Part shown: piece by piece, positions 1-8,525 of the stretch
Layout: each line of letters opens with the position of its first letter
How positions within the stretch are numbered: position 1 is the stretch's first letter
Assembly (NCBI GenBank): GCA_934792465.1
Contig: CAKVOK010000028.1
Location: 1 to 42,141, forward strand
Reading direction: 5' to 3'
Source of the DNA: an uncultured Clostridia bacterium
Lineage (GTDB): Bacteria > Bacillota > Clostridia > RUG12999
Length of the DNA stretch: 42,141 bases
Translations under genes and position numbers: made by a program
The notes under the pieces: generated by a model
Told to the model about the DNA's origin: nothing
Databases searched by the model: none
The model's input: the letters and a program-made list of their open reading frames with translations, nothing else

Positions 1-72
1 GCTGTTTTTAGGTGTGAAACCGAAGGTTTCACACAAATGGTTTCGCAAAACCATTTGTTCAGTAGACATTAT
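1..72. repeat. Dispersed double-hairpin repeat, copy 1
   Basis: Two small hairpins lie side by side: TGTGAAA/TTTCACA at 13-33, then AAATGGTTT/AAACCATTT further on. They are followed by the tail TTGTTC-N3-AGACATTAT. The same arrangement, arm order and tail recur at 5723-5794 with only scattered changes, mostly in the loops. The copy may start before the window. It looks like a REP- or MITE-like intergenic repeat. It has no U-run, so it is a poor terminator candidate. Confidence 0.75.
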
Positions 73-112
73 TTATTACCGAACCTTTTTTTAAATTATT
101 TCTTTGATGTTA

Positions 113-141
113 TTGACAAATGAAATCTAATATGTTAAAAT
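113..141 (+). promoter_or_regulatory. Promoter of the ClpE-like gene
   Basis: TTGACA at 113-118, a 17-nt spacer, and TAAAAT at 136-141 make a sigma-A-type promoter 36 nt before the start codon. No CIRCE element or clear CtsR tandem heptad is visible nearby, so heat-shock control is not shown. Confidence 0.7.
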
Positions 142-177
142 TATAATATTACATTAATGCATACGGAGGAGATTAAC

Positions 178-2514
178 ATGCTATGCAATAAATGCGGAAA
201 AAATATGGCGGTTGTTTTTTTACAAAACAAATTCAACCCGAACGAACCGCCGAGGGCGCTGTGTATCAAATGCGCAAGAGAAGAAGGCGTTAAAGAAGTT
301 GATAATATAATAAAAAGTATGGGACTTGACCCCGATCGTATGGAAAAGGACATGGACGAGCTTTTTGAAAATATAGACCCTCAGCAGCTGGAGGACGGCG
401 TTAAAGAAATGATGGAATCCATGAAAGACGGCAACGGTATGTTCACACTGAACCCGACATCATCGCAAGATGAAGTGGACGATGACGATTCAGAGAAAAA
501 ATTCAATCCTGCCAATATGATAGGCAAATTCTTCGGAATGAACAAGCCTGCCGACGGTGAGGAAAAACCTGCGGCAAACGCCAAAACCGAGAAGAAAGAC
601 GAGAAAAATACTCTGAAAAAGCGTAAAACACTCGAAAGCTTCGGTGTCAACCTCACACGCCGTGCCAAAAACGGCGAGATTGATAAGGTTATCGGCAGAG
701 ATAATGAAATCGCACGTATTATACAGATTTTAAACAGGCGAACAAAAAACAATCCGGTGCTGCTGGGCGAGCCGGGCGTAGGCAAAACGGCGATAGCCGA
801 AGGACTTGCTATGCGTATCGCAAACAAGGAAGTTCCGGCAAAGCTTATCGGATACGAAATATATCTGATAGATTTTGCGGCAATAGTTGCCGGCACGCAA
901 TTCAGAGGTCAGTTTGAAGCAAGGCTCAAAAAGCTTATAGAAGAAGCAAAAAACGAAGGAAATATAATACTCGTTATAGATGAAATCCATAATATAGTGG
1001 GCGCCGGCGAAGCAGAGGGCGGAGCTATGAGCGCCGCCAACATCTTAAAACCTGCATTGGCACGCGGTGAGGTGCAGATAATCGGCGCAACGACGCTGAA
1101 CGAATACCGCAAGAAGATAGAAAAGGATTCTGCGCTTGAACGCCGTTTCCAACCTGTATTCGTAGAAGAACCGTCCGTTGAGGACAGTATAGAAATCATA
1201 AAGGGTATACGTGAATATTACGAGGAATATCATAAGGTAAGGCTTTCCGACGAAGTAATAAAATCTGCGGTAATAATGTCTGAAAGATATATACACGACA
1301 GGTTTTTGCCGGATAAGGCAATCGACGTAATAGACGAAGCCTCTTCCAAAGTAAATCTTTCCAATACGACATTGACGGAAATAAGCAAAATCGCCGATTT
1401 AAGACGGGAAGCAAACATAAAGCTTGCAGACACCGCAGACGACGATTATCAGACAAAAGCGGATATAAAGAGCGAACTTTGCCGCCTTGACGAGCGTGAA
1501 AAAACGCTGAAAGAAAATTTTGAATATATTCCCGTAACGGCGGACGATGTTGCCCAGGTAATAGAAATGTGGACGAAAATACCTGTGCAGAAGCTTACTT
1601 CAATAGACGGCGAAAAGCTGCTGACGCTTGAAAAAAGCCTGCACAAACGTGTCATAGGTCAGGACGAGGCTATAACGAGCGTTGCCGGAGCGGTACGGCG
1701 CAAAAGAGCCGGAATCAGCAGCAAAAAACGTCCTGTTTCGTTTATATTCGTAGGTCCTACGGGCGTAGGAAAAACCGAGCTTGTAAAGGCGCTTGCGGAG
1801 AGCGTTTTCGGCAGCGAAGAAGCGCTTATCCGTGTCGATATGTCCGAATACATGGAAAAACATTCGGTTTCGAAGCTTATCGGTTCGCCTCCGGGATATG
1901 TGGGTTACGACGAAGCCGGTCAGCTGACGGAAAAAGTAAGACGAAATCCGTATTCGCTGATTTTGCTTGACGAAATAGAAAAGGCGCACCCGGACGTATT
2001 CAATATATTCTTACAGGTACTCGACGACGGGCGTATTACGGACAGTCAGGGACGTGTTGTAAACTTTGAAAATACGATAATTGTAATGACCTCAAATGCC
2101 GGTTCGGATTATTCTTCGGCAAGCAGTATGGGGTTTGAAACAAGTAAATTTGTAAGCAAATACGAAAAAGCACTGAATCAGCTGTTCCGTCCGGAATTTA
2201 TCAACCGAATAGACAGGATTATAGAGTTTAAACCGCTTACAAAGGAAGAGCTGGTACAAATCGCCGACCTTCTTATCAAGGATATTACGAGCGCAATGGA
2301 GGAAAAAGGCTTTGCGGTGACGGTAACGGACAAGGCAAAAGAATTTATTGCGGAACGCGGATTCGATAAAAAATTCGGGGCAAGACCGATGCGCAGAGCG
2401 ATTACAAAATATATCGAAGATGAGCTTGCTCATATGCTTATTTCCGGAAGTATTCCAAGCGGTGCGGCAATTGAAATAACTGCGGAAAATGACAATATAA
2501 AAATAAATATATAA
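178..2514 (+). CDS. ClpE-like AAA+ unfoldase with N-terminal zinc finger
   Basis: Two-domain Clp/Hsp100 ATPase of 778 residues, expected to unfold proteins for ClpP in the cytoplasm. A four-cysteine zinc finger (C3, C6, C29, C32) replaces the usual Clp N-domain, as in ClpE. An acidic linker follows. AAA domain 1 has Walker A GEPGVGKT at 197-204 and Walker B VIDEIH near 266. Domain 2 has GPTGVGKT at 526-533 and LLDEIEKAH around D598/E599. A short MGF loop at 651-653 sits where ClpC/ClpE carry the ClpP-docking tripeptide. The ATG at 178 is chosen because GGAGGA lies just before it; an in-frame ATG at 157 lies upstream of that site and is unlikely. ClpC is the alternative name, but its repeat N-domain is absent. 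Confidence 0.93.
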   Translation: MLCNKCGKNMAVVFLQNKFNPNEPPRALCIKCAREEGVKEVDNIIKSMGLDPDRMEKDMDELFENIDPQQLEDGVKEMMESMKDGNGMFTLNPTSSQDEVDDDDSEKKFNPANMIGKFFGMNKPADGEEKPAANAKTEKKDEKNTLKKRKTLESFGVNLTRRAKNGEIDKVIGRDNEIARIIQILNRRTKNNPVLLGEPGVGKTAIAEGLAMRIANKEVPAKLIGYEIYLIDFAAIVAGTQFRGQFEARLKKLIEEAKNEGNIILVIDEIHNIVGAGEAEGGAMSAANILKPALARGEVQIIGATTLNEYRKKIEKDSALERRFQPVFVEEPSVEDSIEIIKGIREYYEEYHKVRLSDEVIKSAVIMSERYIHDRFLPDKAIDVIDEASSKVNLSNTTLTEISKIADLRREANIKLADTADDDYQTKADIKSELCRLDEREKTLKENFEYIPVTADDVAQVIEMWTKIPVQKLTSIDGEKLLTLEKSLHKRVIGQDEAITSVAGAVRRKRAGISSKKRPVSFIFVGPTGVGKTELVKALAESVFGSEEALIRVDMSEYMEKHSVSKLIGSPPGYVGYDEAGQLTEKVRRNPYSLILLDEIEKAHPDVFNIFLQVLDDGRITDSQGRVVNFENTIIVMTSNAGSDYSSASSMGFETSKFVSKYEKALNQLFRPEFINRIDRIIEFKPLTKEELVQIADLLIKDITSAMEEKGFAVTVTDKAKEFIAERGFDKKFGARPMRRAITKYIEDELAHMLISGSIPSGAAIEITAENDNIKINI

Positions 2515-2525
2515 ATTAAAAAGGC

Positions 2526-2567
2526 GAGGGTGTAACAAAACAAAATTGTTTTGCTGCACCCTCTTTT
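2526..2567 (+). terminator. Terminator of the ClpE-like gene
   Basis: The inverted repeat GAGGGTG...CACCCTC, with an inner CAAAAC/GTTTTG stem, ends in TTTT eleven bases after the stop codon. It closely resembles the terminator after the Hsp20 gene at 34329-34374. Confidence 0.85.
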
Positions 2568-2617
2568 GTGACCTTAGAAAAATAAAACTTTATGCTAAAG
2601 TCTGTTCAAAAATTCTC

Positions 2618-2646
2618 TTGACTTTTCAGTATATTTGTGATAGAAT
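2618..2646 (+). promoter_or_regulatory. Promoter of the TetR/peptidase pair
   Basis: TTGACT at 2618-2623, a 17-nt spacer and TAGAAT at 2641-2646, 44 nt before the TetR start. No convincing palindromic operator was found, so autoregulation is possible but not shown. Confidence 0.65.
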
Positions 2647-2689
2647 GAATTTAAACAATGTTCAGTAATGTGTAATGAGGGATAATACT

Positions 2690-3292
2690 ATGGCAAGAAA
2701 ACCGATGATTGAGGGCGGAACAAAAAATAAAATAATCGAAGTTGCGTCCCGCATGTTCTTTGAAAACGGTTTCGACGGCACGACCATACGAGGAATTATG
2801 CGTGAGGTTGGCGGAGAAATCGGGCTTTTTTACTATTATTACAAGACAAAGGATGACCTTTTCACAGACGTACTGGAAAACTTCTTTGAACCGTATAAAA
2901 AGGATTTTGAACGCATGGTAGAGGAAACAAGGCAAAATAATTACCGGACGCTTCTCCGTTTCTTTACATATATGAAAAACGGTGTGCGTGAATTTCGGAA
3001 CAAGTATGAAAACAATATGCACCGTACCGTTCGCTGGGCGATACGTGAGCGTACGCTTACAGTAATCGAACCGTATATTAAAGAAATAATAGATATACTT
3101 ATAACTTGCGGAGCAACTCCTGTAATGGATTCGAGGCTGACCGCCGTATTTCTGTCACATGGGGTCGGCAGCGTTATTCTGCATGAGGATGCCGACTGGG
3201 TAGACGATGTTACAGACGATATAAGAAAAACAGTTAATATGATTATGGGACTGAGCAGTGACAAAGCAAAAGAAATGTTTGAAGAAAACTAA
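2690..3292 (+). CDS. TetR/AcrR-family transcriptional regulator
   Basis: A 200-residue one-component repressor. The N-terminal TetR helix-turn-helix spans about residues 12-58 and shows the usual order: A..MF...GF..TTIR.I, then GLFYYYYKTKDDLF. The rest is a helical ligand and dimer domain with no recognisable ligand signature. The ATG at 2690 is preferred because GAGGG lies 8 nt before it; the longer in-frame ATG at 2675 lies ahead of that site. It is 20 nt from the SLH-M13 peptidase gene and probably cotranscribed with it, so it may control that gene and itself. The inducer is unknown. Confidence 0.9.
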   Translation: MARKPMIEGGTKNKIIEVASRMFFENGFDGTTIRGIMREVGGEIGLFYYYYKTKDDLFTDVLENFFEPYKKDFERMVEETRQNNYRTLLRFFTYMKNGVREFRNKYENNMHRTVRWAIRERTLTVIEPYIKEIIDILITCGATPVMDSRLTAVFLSHGVGSVILHEDADWVDDVTDDIRKTVNMIMGLSSDKAKEMFEEN

Positions 3293-3312
3293 ATTTAGAA
3301 AGGATTTTAGAC

Positions 3313-5661
3313 ATGAAACCGAAAAAAATTATTTTAGCTGCCGTTGCGGCGGCGATATTTCTTACAAATACGGGATATGCGGCAGATACGGCGGCAACAC
3401 GAGGTTATACTGCGGAATATCTCGTTCGTGCCGCTGATTTTTATAACCCCGGTGTGGCAAAATCCGATATTCTGAAAGGATATGAGGACGGGGAGCTTCA
3501 CGAAGAAAGAGGTGTAACACGTGCCGAAGCACTTGTAATGATTAAACGTGCGTTCAAAGAATTTCCGGAGCTTACAGGGCACAATAAAAGGGTGGCAATC
3601 CCGGCGGAAAGCTTTAACGATATACCGGATTGGGCGAAATCCGAGCTTTCGGATATCTTCGATGCCGGCATAGCGGCCGGAACTGCGGCAAATACGTTTT
3701 CGCCCGACGAACCTCTTACGGAGGAGCAGCTGAAGCTGTTTACCGAACGTGTGTATTCGCTTTTCGGCACAAACAAAAACGATGATTTCTACGCTGCCGT
3801 AAACCGCGATACATTAAACTCACTTGAAATAAAACCGGGACGTGTAATAAGCGGCACTCTTTACGAGTTGTCCGACAAGGCAACGGCGGAAGTGGGCGAA
3901 ATCATCAAAAATGCGGTATCGGAGAAAAATGTGAAAAAAGGTTCTCCCGAACAAAAAACAGCCGATTTATATAAAAACATATTGGATAGAGAATCGAGAG
4001 AAAAAACAGGACTTGAACCGATACGGCCGTATCTCGATGAGCTTGAAAACGTGAAAAACCTTGCCGAACTCGACAAGTTTCAGTGCCGTGTTATCAAAGA
4101 GCTGTATACCCCTCTTCTGGCAGGCTTTTCGATAAATATTGATTTAAAAGACAGCACGAAATATGTGCTTGATTTTTCGGTTGTGTCGCCTTCCATGACA
4201 AAAGATTTTTACGAAAGCGGTTCGGAAGAGCAGTATAATTCATACATAAAATATCTTTCCTCGGCTTTTGAAATAAGCGGTGAGGACAAGATTACGGCGG
4301 CGGAAAGTGCGAAAAAATATTACGAATTTGAGAAAAAGCTTTCGGCGGCTTCTTTGGATACTCAGGAATATTTCGATGCAGATAAAATTTATAATGTTTT
4401 CACTTTTGACGAACTCGGCGAAAGAACAGGTTATCTCAATCCCGACAATCTTTTAAGCAGCGAGGGTCTGAAAAAAGAGGATAAAATCATAGTTGCGGAT
4501 TTGGGACTTACGGACGCATTTGTAAAAATGTATACAAACGAAAATATTGATACGCTCAAAGTTGTTGCGAAATTAAACCTGCTTATGACGTTCGGAGGTA
4601 CGCTAAACGACCGTTTCACGGAAATTTCCGAAACCTTCAATCAAGAATATCTCGGCATTTCCGGGGGATATACCGACGAAGAACGTGCTTCAATCGTGCT
4701 TCAGGACATAATGCCGGAGTATATCGGCAAAATCTATGCCGAAAAGTATTTTGACGAGAAGTCGAAAGCGGACGTTGTGAAAATGATAAACGATATAATT
4801 ACCGCATATAAAAAGCGAATAGACAATCTTACATGGATGAGCGAAACAACCAAAAAACGGGCAAAATCCAAGCTTGATACAATGACGGTGAAAGTCGGCT
4901 ATCCGGACAATTTTGAATCTTATCTCGACAATGCGGATATAAAATCGAAAGAGGACGGCGGAAGCTATTTTGAAAATATTGTTTCAATATCAGAAGCAGC
5001 CGCTGAATATACTGCATCGCTTCAGGGAACGGAGGTAGACAAAACCTCATGGATAATGTATCCTTTCGTTGTAAATGCCTGCTATTCACCGACATCAAAC
5101 GATATTACATTCCCGGCGGCAATCCTGCAAGCACCGTTTTATGATATAAATGCTTCTTATGAGGAAAACCTCGGCGGAATAGGCTATATAATAGCACATG
5201 AAATAACGCATGCGTTCGACAATAACGGTGCGAAGTTTGATGAAAACGGCAATGCCGCCGACTGGTGGACGAAAGAGGATTACGATAATTTCACAAAGCT
5301 GTGTGAAAGTGCAAAGGCATTTTATGACGGCTGCGAGGAAATCCCCGGTATTCCGATAAACGGTACGCTCACATTAAGCGAAAATATAGCCGATTTGGGC
5401 GCTGCTTCATGTATAACCGAGATTGTATCGGGACTTGAAAATCCGGATTACAAGAAGCTTTATACGCAGATTGCACACTGCTGGGCAACGACGGAAACAC
5501 GTGAATACGCTTCATATGCCGCTCAGTCCGATGTGCACAGCCCGTCAAAAATGCGTGTGAACCGTGTTATTGTGAATTGTGAGGAGTTTTACAGAGCGTT
5601 CGGAATAACCGAAAACGACGGAATGTATATTGCGCCCGAAAACAGAATTAAAATCTGGTAA
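3313..5661 (+). CDS. Secreted M13-family metallopeptidase with N-terminal SLH repeats
   Basis: A 782-residue zinc endopeptidase of the neprilysin/PepO (M13) family, predicted to be exported and held at the cell wall. Residues 1-23 form a signal peptide. About residues 45-155 carry two SLH-like repeats (FNDIPDWAKSELSDIFDAGI is the clearest). The peptidase starts near DDFYAAVN at 155. The zinc site is HEITH at 629-633 with the third ligand in SENIADLGA (E690, D694). The end ENRIKIW matches the usual M13 C-terminus (ENRVRIW-like). AAAGG lies ahead of the ATG. It follows the TetR gene by 20 nt. Natural substrates of such bacterial peptidases are mostly unknown; peptide scavenging or surface protein turnover are both possible. 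Confidence 0.93.
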   Translation: MKPKKIILAAVAAAIFLTNTGYAADTAATRGYTAEYLVRAADFYNPGVAKSDILKGYEDGELHEERGVTRAEALVMIKRAFKEFPELTGHNKRVAIPAESFNDIPDWAKSELSDIFDAGIAAGTAANTFSPDEPLTEEQLKLFTERVYSLFGTNKNDDFYAAVNRDTLNSLEIKPGRVISGTLYELSDKATAEVGEIIKNAVSEKNVKKGSPEQKTADLYKNILDRESREKTGLEPIRPYLDELENVKNLAELDKFQCRVIKELYTPLLAGFSINIDLKDSTKYVLDFSVVSPSMTKDFYESGSEEQYNSYIKYLSSAFEISGEDKITAAESAKKYYEFEKKLSAASLDTQEYFDADKIYNVFTFDELGERTGYLNPDNLLSSEGLKKEDKIIVADLGLTDAFVKMYTNENIDTLKVVAKLNLLMTFGGTLNDRFTEISETFNQEYLGISGGYTDEERASIVLQDIMPEYIGKIYAEKYFDEKSKADVVKMINDIITAYKKRIDNLTWMSETTKKRAKSKLDTMTVKVGYPDNFESYLDNADIKSKEDGGSYFENIVSISEAAAEYTASLQGTEVDKTSWIMYPFVVNACYSPTSNDITFPAAILQAPFYDINASYEENLGGIGYIIAHEITHAFDNNGAKFDENGNAADWWTKEDYDNFTKLCESAKAFYDGCEEIPGIPINGTLTLSENIADLGAASCITEIVSGLENPDYKKLYTQIAHCWATTETREYASYAAQSDVHSPSKMRVNRVIVNCEEFYRAFGITENDGMYIAPENRIKIW

Positions 5662-5722
5662 AAGAAATGTGTCAGCAGCACACGTTTTACATAATGACCC
5701 GAACTTAAAAGCAGTATAAAAT

Positions 5723-5794
5723 GCTGTTTGCGGATGTGAAATTTTTAATTTCACATAATTGGTTTCACAAAACCGTTTGTTCCGCAGACATTAT
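5723..5794. repeat. Dispersed double-hairpin repeat, copy 2
   Basis: Same layout as 1-72: TGTGAAA/TTTCACA, then a TTGGTTT/AAACCG hairpin, then TTGTTC-N3-AGACATTAT. Loop bases differ between copies while arms are kept, which suggests that the fold matters or that the copies spread as a unit. It sits between the peptidase gene and the yjdF riboswitch. Confidence 0.75.
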
Positions 5795-5802
5795 ATAAAA
5801 AA

Positions 5803-5910
5803 GCAAGGATAAAAACACATTCCGGTCGGTAGTCCGGAAGCGCAGAAATGCGTCAGTAACCTGCCTCCTTTGGTTGTCCGTTCCTTGCAAAAAATCATAA
5901 AAGGAGGAAT
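5803..5910 (+). ncRNA. yjdF-type riboswitch (predicted)
   Basis: A compact structured leader in front of yjdF. GCAAGGA at 5803-5809 pairs with TCCTTGC at 5882-5888. Inside are a GGTAG/CTGCC stem, a CCGG-N8-CCGG hairpin and a GCGCA/TGCGT hairpin. The ribosome binding site AAGGAGGA follows at 5901-5908, so translation control is plausible. The yjdF RNA motif is known from Firmicutes upstream of yjdF and responds to azaaromatic compounds. I assign it from position, fold and downstream gene, not from a covariance model. Confidence 0.72.
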
Positions 5911-5915
5911 CACTG

Positions 5916-6335
5916 TTGTTAAATTGCAAATCAAAGATTTCCGTTTTGTTTGAAGAACCGTTTTGGATTGCTTTATACGAACGGGAATACAGCGGCAGTT
6001 ATGAGGTTTTTAAAACCGTTTTCGGTTCGGAACCGAGCGACGCCGAGGTGTATGAATTTTTCCTGAAAAACTATAATCGGCTAAGTTTCAGTCCGCCCGT
6101 AGAGTCCGTGCCATTGTCCGAGCATAGGGTTAATCCGAAACGTATGCGGCGGCAAATCAAAAAATCCGCAGAGCATAAGGGCATGGGAACAAAGGCTCAG
6201 CAGGCACTGAAAGCGTGGCAGGAACTAAACAAGACGGAACGCAAGACCCGTACACGCAAAATGCGTGAGGAGGAGTCGGAACGCCGTTTTGCACTGCGCC
6301 GAGAGAAGAAAAAAGAAAAGCACAAAGGGCATTAA
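5916..6335 (+). CDS. yjdF: YjdF family protein (DUF2992)
   Basis: A 139-residue YjdF homologue. The N-terminal part has the family pattern F.EPFWIALYERE followed by VFGSEPSDAEVYEFF. The C-terminal half is very basic (NPKRMRRQIKK, then a Lys/Arg/Glu-rich helix ending KKKEKHKGH), typical of the family. The molecular function is unknown; its riboswitch class suggests a response to toxic azaaromatic compounds. The start is a TTG, 7 nt after AAGGAGGA, and no in-frame ATG fits the conserved N-terminus. It is a single-gene unit between its riboswitch and a strong terminator. Confidence 0.92.
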   Translation: MLNCKSKISVLFEEPFWIALYEREYSGSYEVFKTVFGSEPSDAEVYEFFLKNYNRLSFSPPVESVPLSEHRVNPKRMRRQIKKSAEHKGMGTKAQQALKAWQELNKTERKTRTRKMREEESERRFALRREKKKEKHKGH

Positions 6336-6350
6336 GCTCATGCAACAGTC

Positions 6351-6393
6351 GGGGGTTTATGAAAATGCACAGAACGCATTTTCATAAACCCCC
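6351..6393. terminator. Convergent terminator between yjdF and the phosphatase gene
   Basis: A perfect 18-bp inverted repeat, GGGGGTTTATGAAAATGC and its complement, with a 7-nt loop. It lies between two converging genes and probably stops both, although the U-run is weak on either strand. Confidence 0.8.
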
Positions 6394-6400
6394 TTAAATA

Positions 6401-6853
6401 TTATTTATTGATTGATTCAAGTAATCCGCAGCAGCCGTCGTATATATCGTTCCACGCAGCTTCAAAATCGCCGGTGTACCATGGGTCGGCAACATCGCCC
6501 GGACGGTTCGTATAGTCCATCATAAGCGATACTTTGTGCTGCTCATCGCTGCCGACAAATCTTTTCATATTGCGCAGATTATTGCGGTCCATGGCAATAA
6601 TATAATCGTAATATGCATAATCGGCACTTGTCATCCGGATTGCGGTTTTTCCGGCACAGGAAATACCGTGTTCCGCCAGCTTCGCTTTTGCCGGAGGATA
6701 TACCGGATTCCCGATTTCCTCTGTGCTCGTGGCGGCAGAATGTATTTCAAAATCTTTTGCCGTGCCTCTTTTTGCTGCCATGTCTTTTAAAATAAATTCC
6801 GCCATGGGACTTCTGCATATGTTCCCGTGACATACAAATAAAATCTTTATCAT
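6401..6853 (-). CDS. Low-molecular-weight protein tyrosine phosphatase
   Basis: A 150-residue cytoplasmic phosphatase. The P-loop CHGNICRS starts at residue 8, giving nucleophile C8 and R14. The general acid lies in DPWYTGDF near the C-terminus. Length and layout match the family. AAAGGA precedes the ATG. It is 12 nt behind the ABC ATPase gene and ahead of the terminator at 6351-6393, so it should be the last gene of the importer operon. Bacterial members dephosphorylate tyrosine (sometimes arginine) residues, often on BY-kinases; no BY-kinase is in this window. The link to amino-acid import is unexplained. Confidence 0.93.
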   Translation of the reverse strand: MIKILFVCHGNICRSPMAEFILKDMAAKRGTAKDFEIHSAATSTEEIGNPVYPPAKAKLAEHGISCAGKTAIRMTSADYAYYDYIIAMDRNNLRNMKRFVGSDEQHKVSLMMDYTNRPGDVADPWYTGDFEAAWNDIYDGCCGLLESINK

Positions 6854-6865
6854 TATTTTTTCCTT

Positions 6866-7639
6866 TTAATTACCGCATTCGATACTTATTTCGTTGAACA
6901 ATTTAAGATAATCGTCTATCTTGTAATTTCCCCGTTCTTTTCCGCTGACATCAAGGATTATATTTCCCTCATGCATCATAATCGTTCTTGTGCCGAATTC
7001 TACGGCATATCTGAGATTGTGCGTTACCATAACGGTAGTCAGTTTTTTTTCTTTTACGATTTTGTCCGTAAGCTCCATTACGGTTTCTGCGGATTTTGGG
7101 TCGAGCGCCGCCGTATGCTCATCAAGCAGCAGAAGCTTCGGGGGAGTGAGAGTTGCCATTATAAGTGCCAGCGCCTGACGCTGACCGCCGGAAAGCGCAC
7201 CTGTTTTTGTATCAAGGCGGTTTTCAAGACCCATTGCGAGCGTACTCAGCTGTTCTTTGTAAAAGCTCTCGCGTTTTTTGTTTTTCCCTCGTGTCAACCC
7301 GAAAAACTTGCCCTTGTTGTCTGCCATAGACATATTTTCAAATATAGTCATTGAAGGGCAGGTTCCCGAAACGGGATTCTGAAAAACTCTTGCTATATTC
7401 TTTGCACGTTTGTAATTTTTAAGTCCGGTAATATCCTCGCCGCACAAAATCTGCTTTCCGCTGTCGGCAGATATATCTCCGGATACTATATTCAGCATCG
7501 TTGTTTTTCCGGAGCCGTTGCTGCCTACAACCGTTACAAATTCATTTTCTTTGACGGAAAGATTGAAATCTCCGAAAAGTATTTTTTCGTCAATTGTTCC
7601 TTTGTTGAATACTTTTTCAATATGTTTGAGTTCAAGCAT
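6866..7639 (-). CDS. ABC importer ATP-binding protein (TrpZ-like)
   Basis: A 257-residue ATPase that powers the adjacent permease. Walker A GSNGSGKT is at 39-46, the Q-loop at FQNP, signature LSGGQ at 149-153, Walker B LLLLDE at 169-174 with D-loop ALDP, and switch histidine H207. Its start overlaps the permease stop by 8 nt, a sign of translational coupling. Together with the lipoprotein and permease it makes the three-part system called TrpXYZ in streptococci. Substrate choice is not set by this subunit. Confidence 0.93.
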   Translation of the reverse strand: MLELKHIEKVFNKGTIDEKILFGDFNLSVKENEFVTVVGSNGSGKTTMLNIVSGDISADSGKQILCGEDITGLKNYKRAKNIARVFQNPVSGTCPSMTIFENMSMADNKGKFFGLTRGKNKKRESFYKEQLSTLAMGLENRLDTKTGALSGGQRQALALIMATLTPPKLLLLDEHTAALDPKSAETVMELTDKIVKEKKLTTVMVTHNLRYAVEFGTRTIMMHEGNIILDVSGKERGNYKIDDYLKLFNEISIECGN

Positions 7640-8492
7640 TTTTCTTCACCGCCTTGCCGCTTATTACCAGTGTTACGACGAACAATGCCGAAACAATGAG
7701 GTTCGTATCCTTTGATGCAAGACCCATGAGCATTGCTCCGGATATGCAAGCTTTATAAATAATCATTCCGATAAGTACGCCGGTTGTGGGTTTCATGAAT
7801 TTGATTTTGCCGAAAAGCGTTGTGCCTATGATAACTGCGGCAAGACCCATTACAAGCATACCTGTGCCGGCGGAAACGCTGAAAGTTTTTGTATACTGCA
7901 TATTGAGCGCACCGGAAAGCGCAACGAGTCCGTTGCCCATTGCAAGACCTATTATCTTGACTGTTCCGGGGTTTTTCGCAAGCGTAACGGCGATATTTTC
8001 GTTGTCGCCGACACCGATAAGCAGAAATCCCGCTTTTGTTGAGAGAAACAAATCGAGCAGCATTTTGCAGATGATTGCAATGGCTGCGGCGATTAATATA
8101 TATCTGTATGCGTTGCTTCTCTGCAATACGGAAAATACCGTATCGGAATCAATCGGAAGAAATTCGTTTGGCTTGCCGACTATGGTATAGTTTATGGAAT
8201 ACAGCGCCGTCATGGTTATAATACCCGAAAGCAAATCCTTGATTTTGAGCTTTACGTTGAGCAGACCCGTGACAGCACCGGCAGCCGCACCGGCGAAAAA
8301 CGAAACGAGCAGACATAAAAACGGATTGAAACCGTTTACGAGTCCCACTGCCGTCACAGCCATTCCGAGCGGAAACGTTCCGTCTACGGACAAATCCGGG
8401 AAATCAAGTATTTTCAGGGAAATATAGACTCCGAGAGCCATTATTCCGTATATAAGTCCATCTTGTACAATTCCGAGCAATATACCATGCAT
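7632..8492 (-). CDS. ABC importer permease (TrpY-like)
   Basis: A 286-residue polytopic membrane protein with about eight hydrophobic segments. It carries the family pattern GLIYGIMALGVYIS..ILDFPDLSVDGTFPLG near the N-terminus, shared with TrpY-type and branched-chain-type permeases. The ATG at 8492 fits the family start. A longer frame reaches back to 8543, but that part runs into the hairpin at 8526-8573, and AAAGG lies nearer to 8492. A GTG at 8501 is the alternative. It is coupled to the ATPase gene by overlap. The likely substrate is tryptophan or a related aromatic compound, inferred mainly from the operon leader. Confidence 0.9.
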   Translation of the reverse strand: MHGILLGIVQDGLIYGIMALGVYISLKILDFPDLSVDGTFPLGMAVTAVGLVNGFNPFLCLLVSFFAGAAAGAVTGLLNVKLKIKDLLSGIITMTALYSINYTIVGKPNEFLPIDSDTVFSVLQRSNAYRYILIAAAIAIICKMLLDLFLSTKAGFLLIGVGDNENIAVTLAKNPGTVKIIGLAMGNGLVALSGALNMQYTKTFSVSAGTGMLVMGLAAVIIGTTLFGKIKFMKPTTGVLIGMIIYKACISGAMLMGLASKDTNLIVSALFVVTLVISGKAVKKNA

Positions 8493-8525
8493 TTGAATCA
8501 CATAACCTTTCTGAATATCATACTG

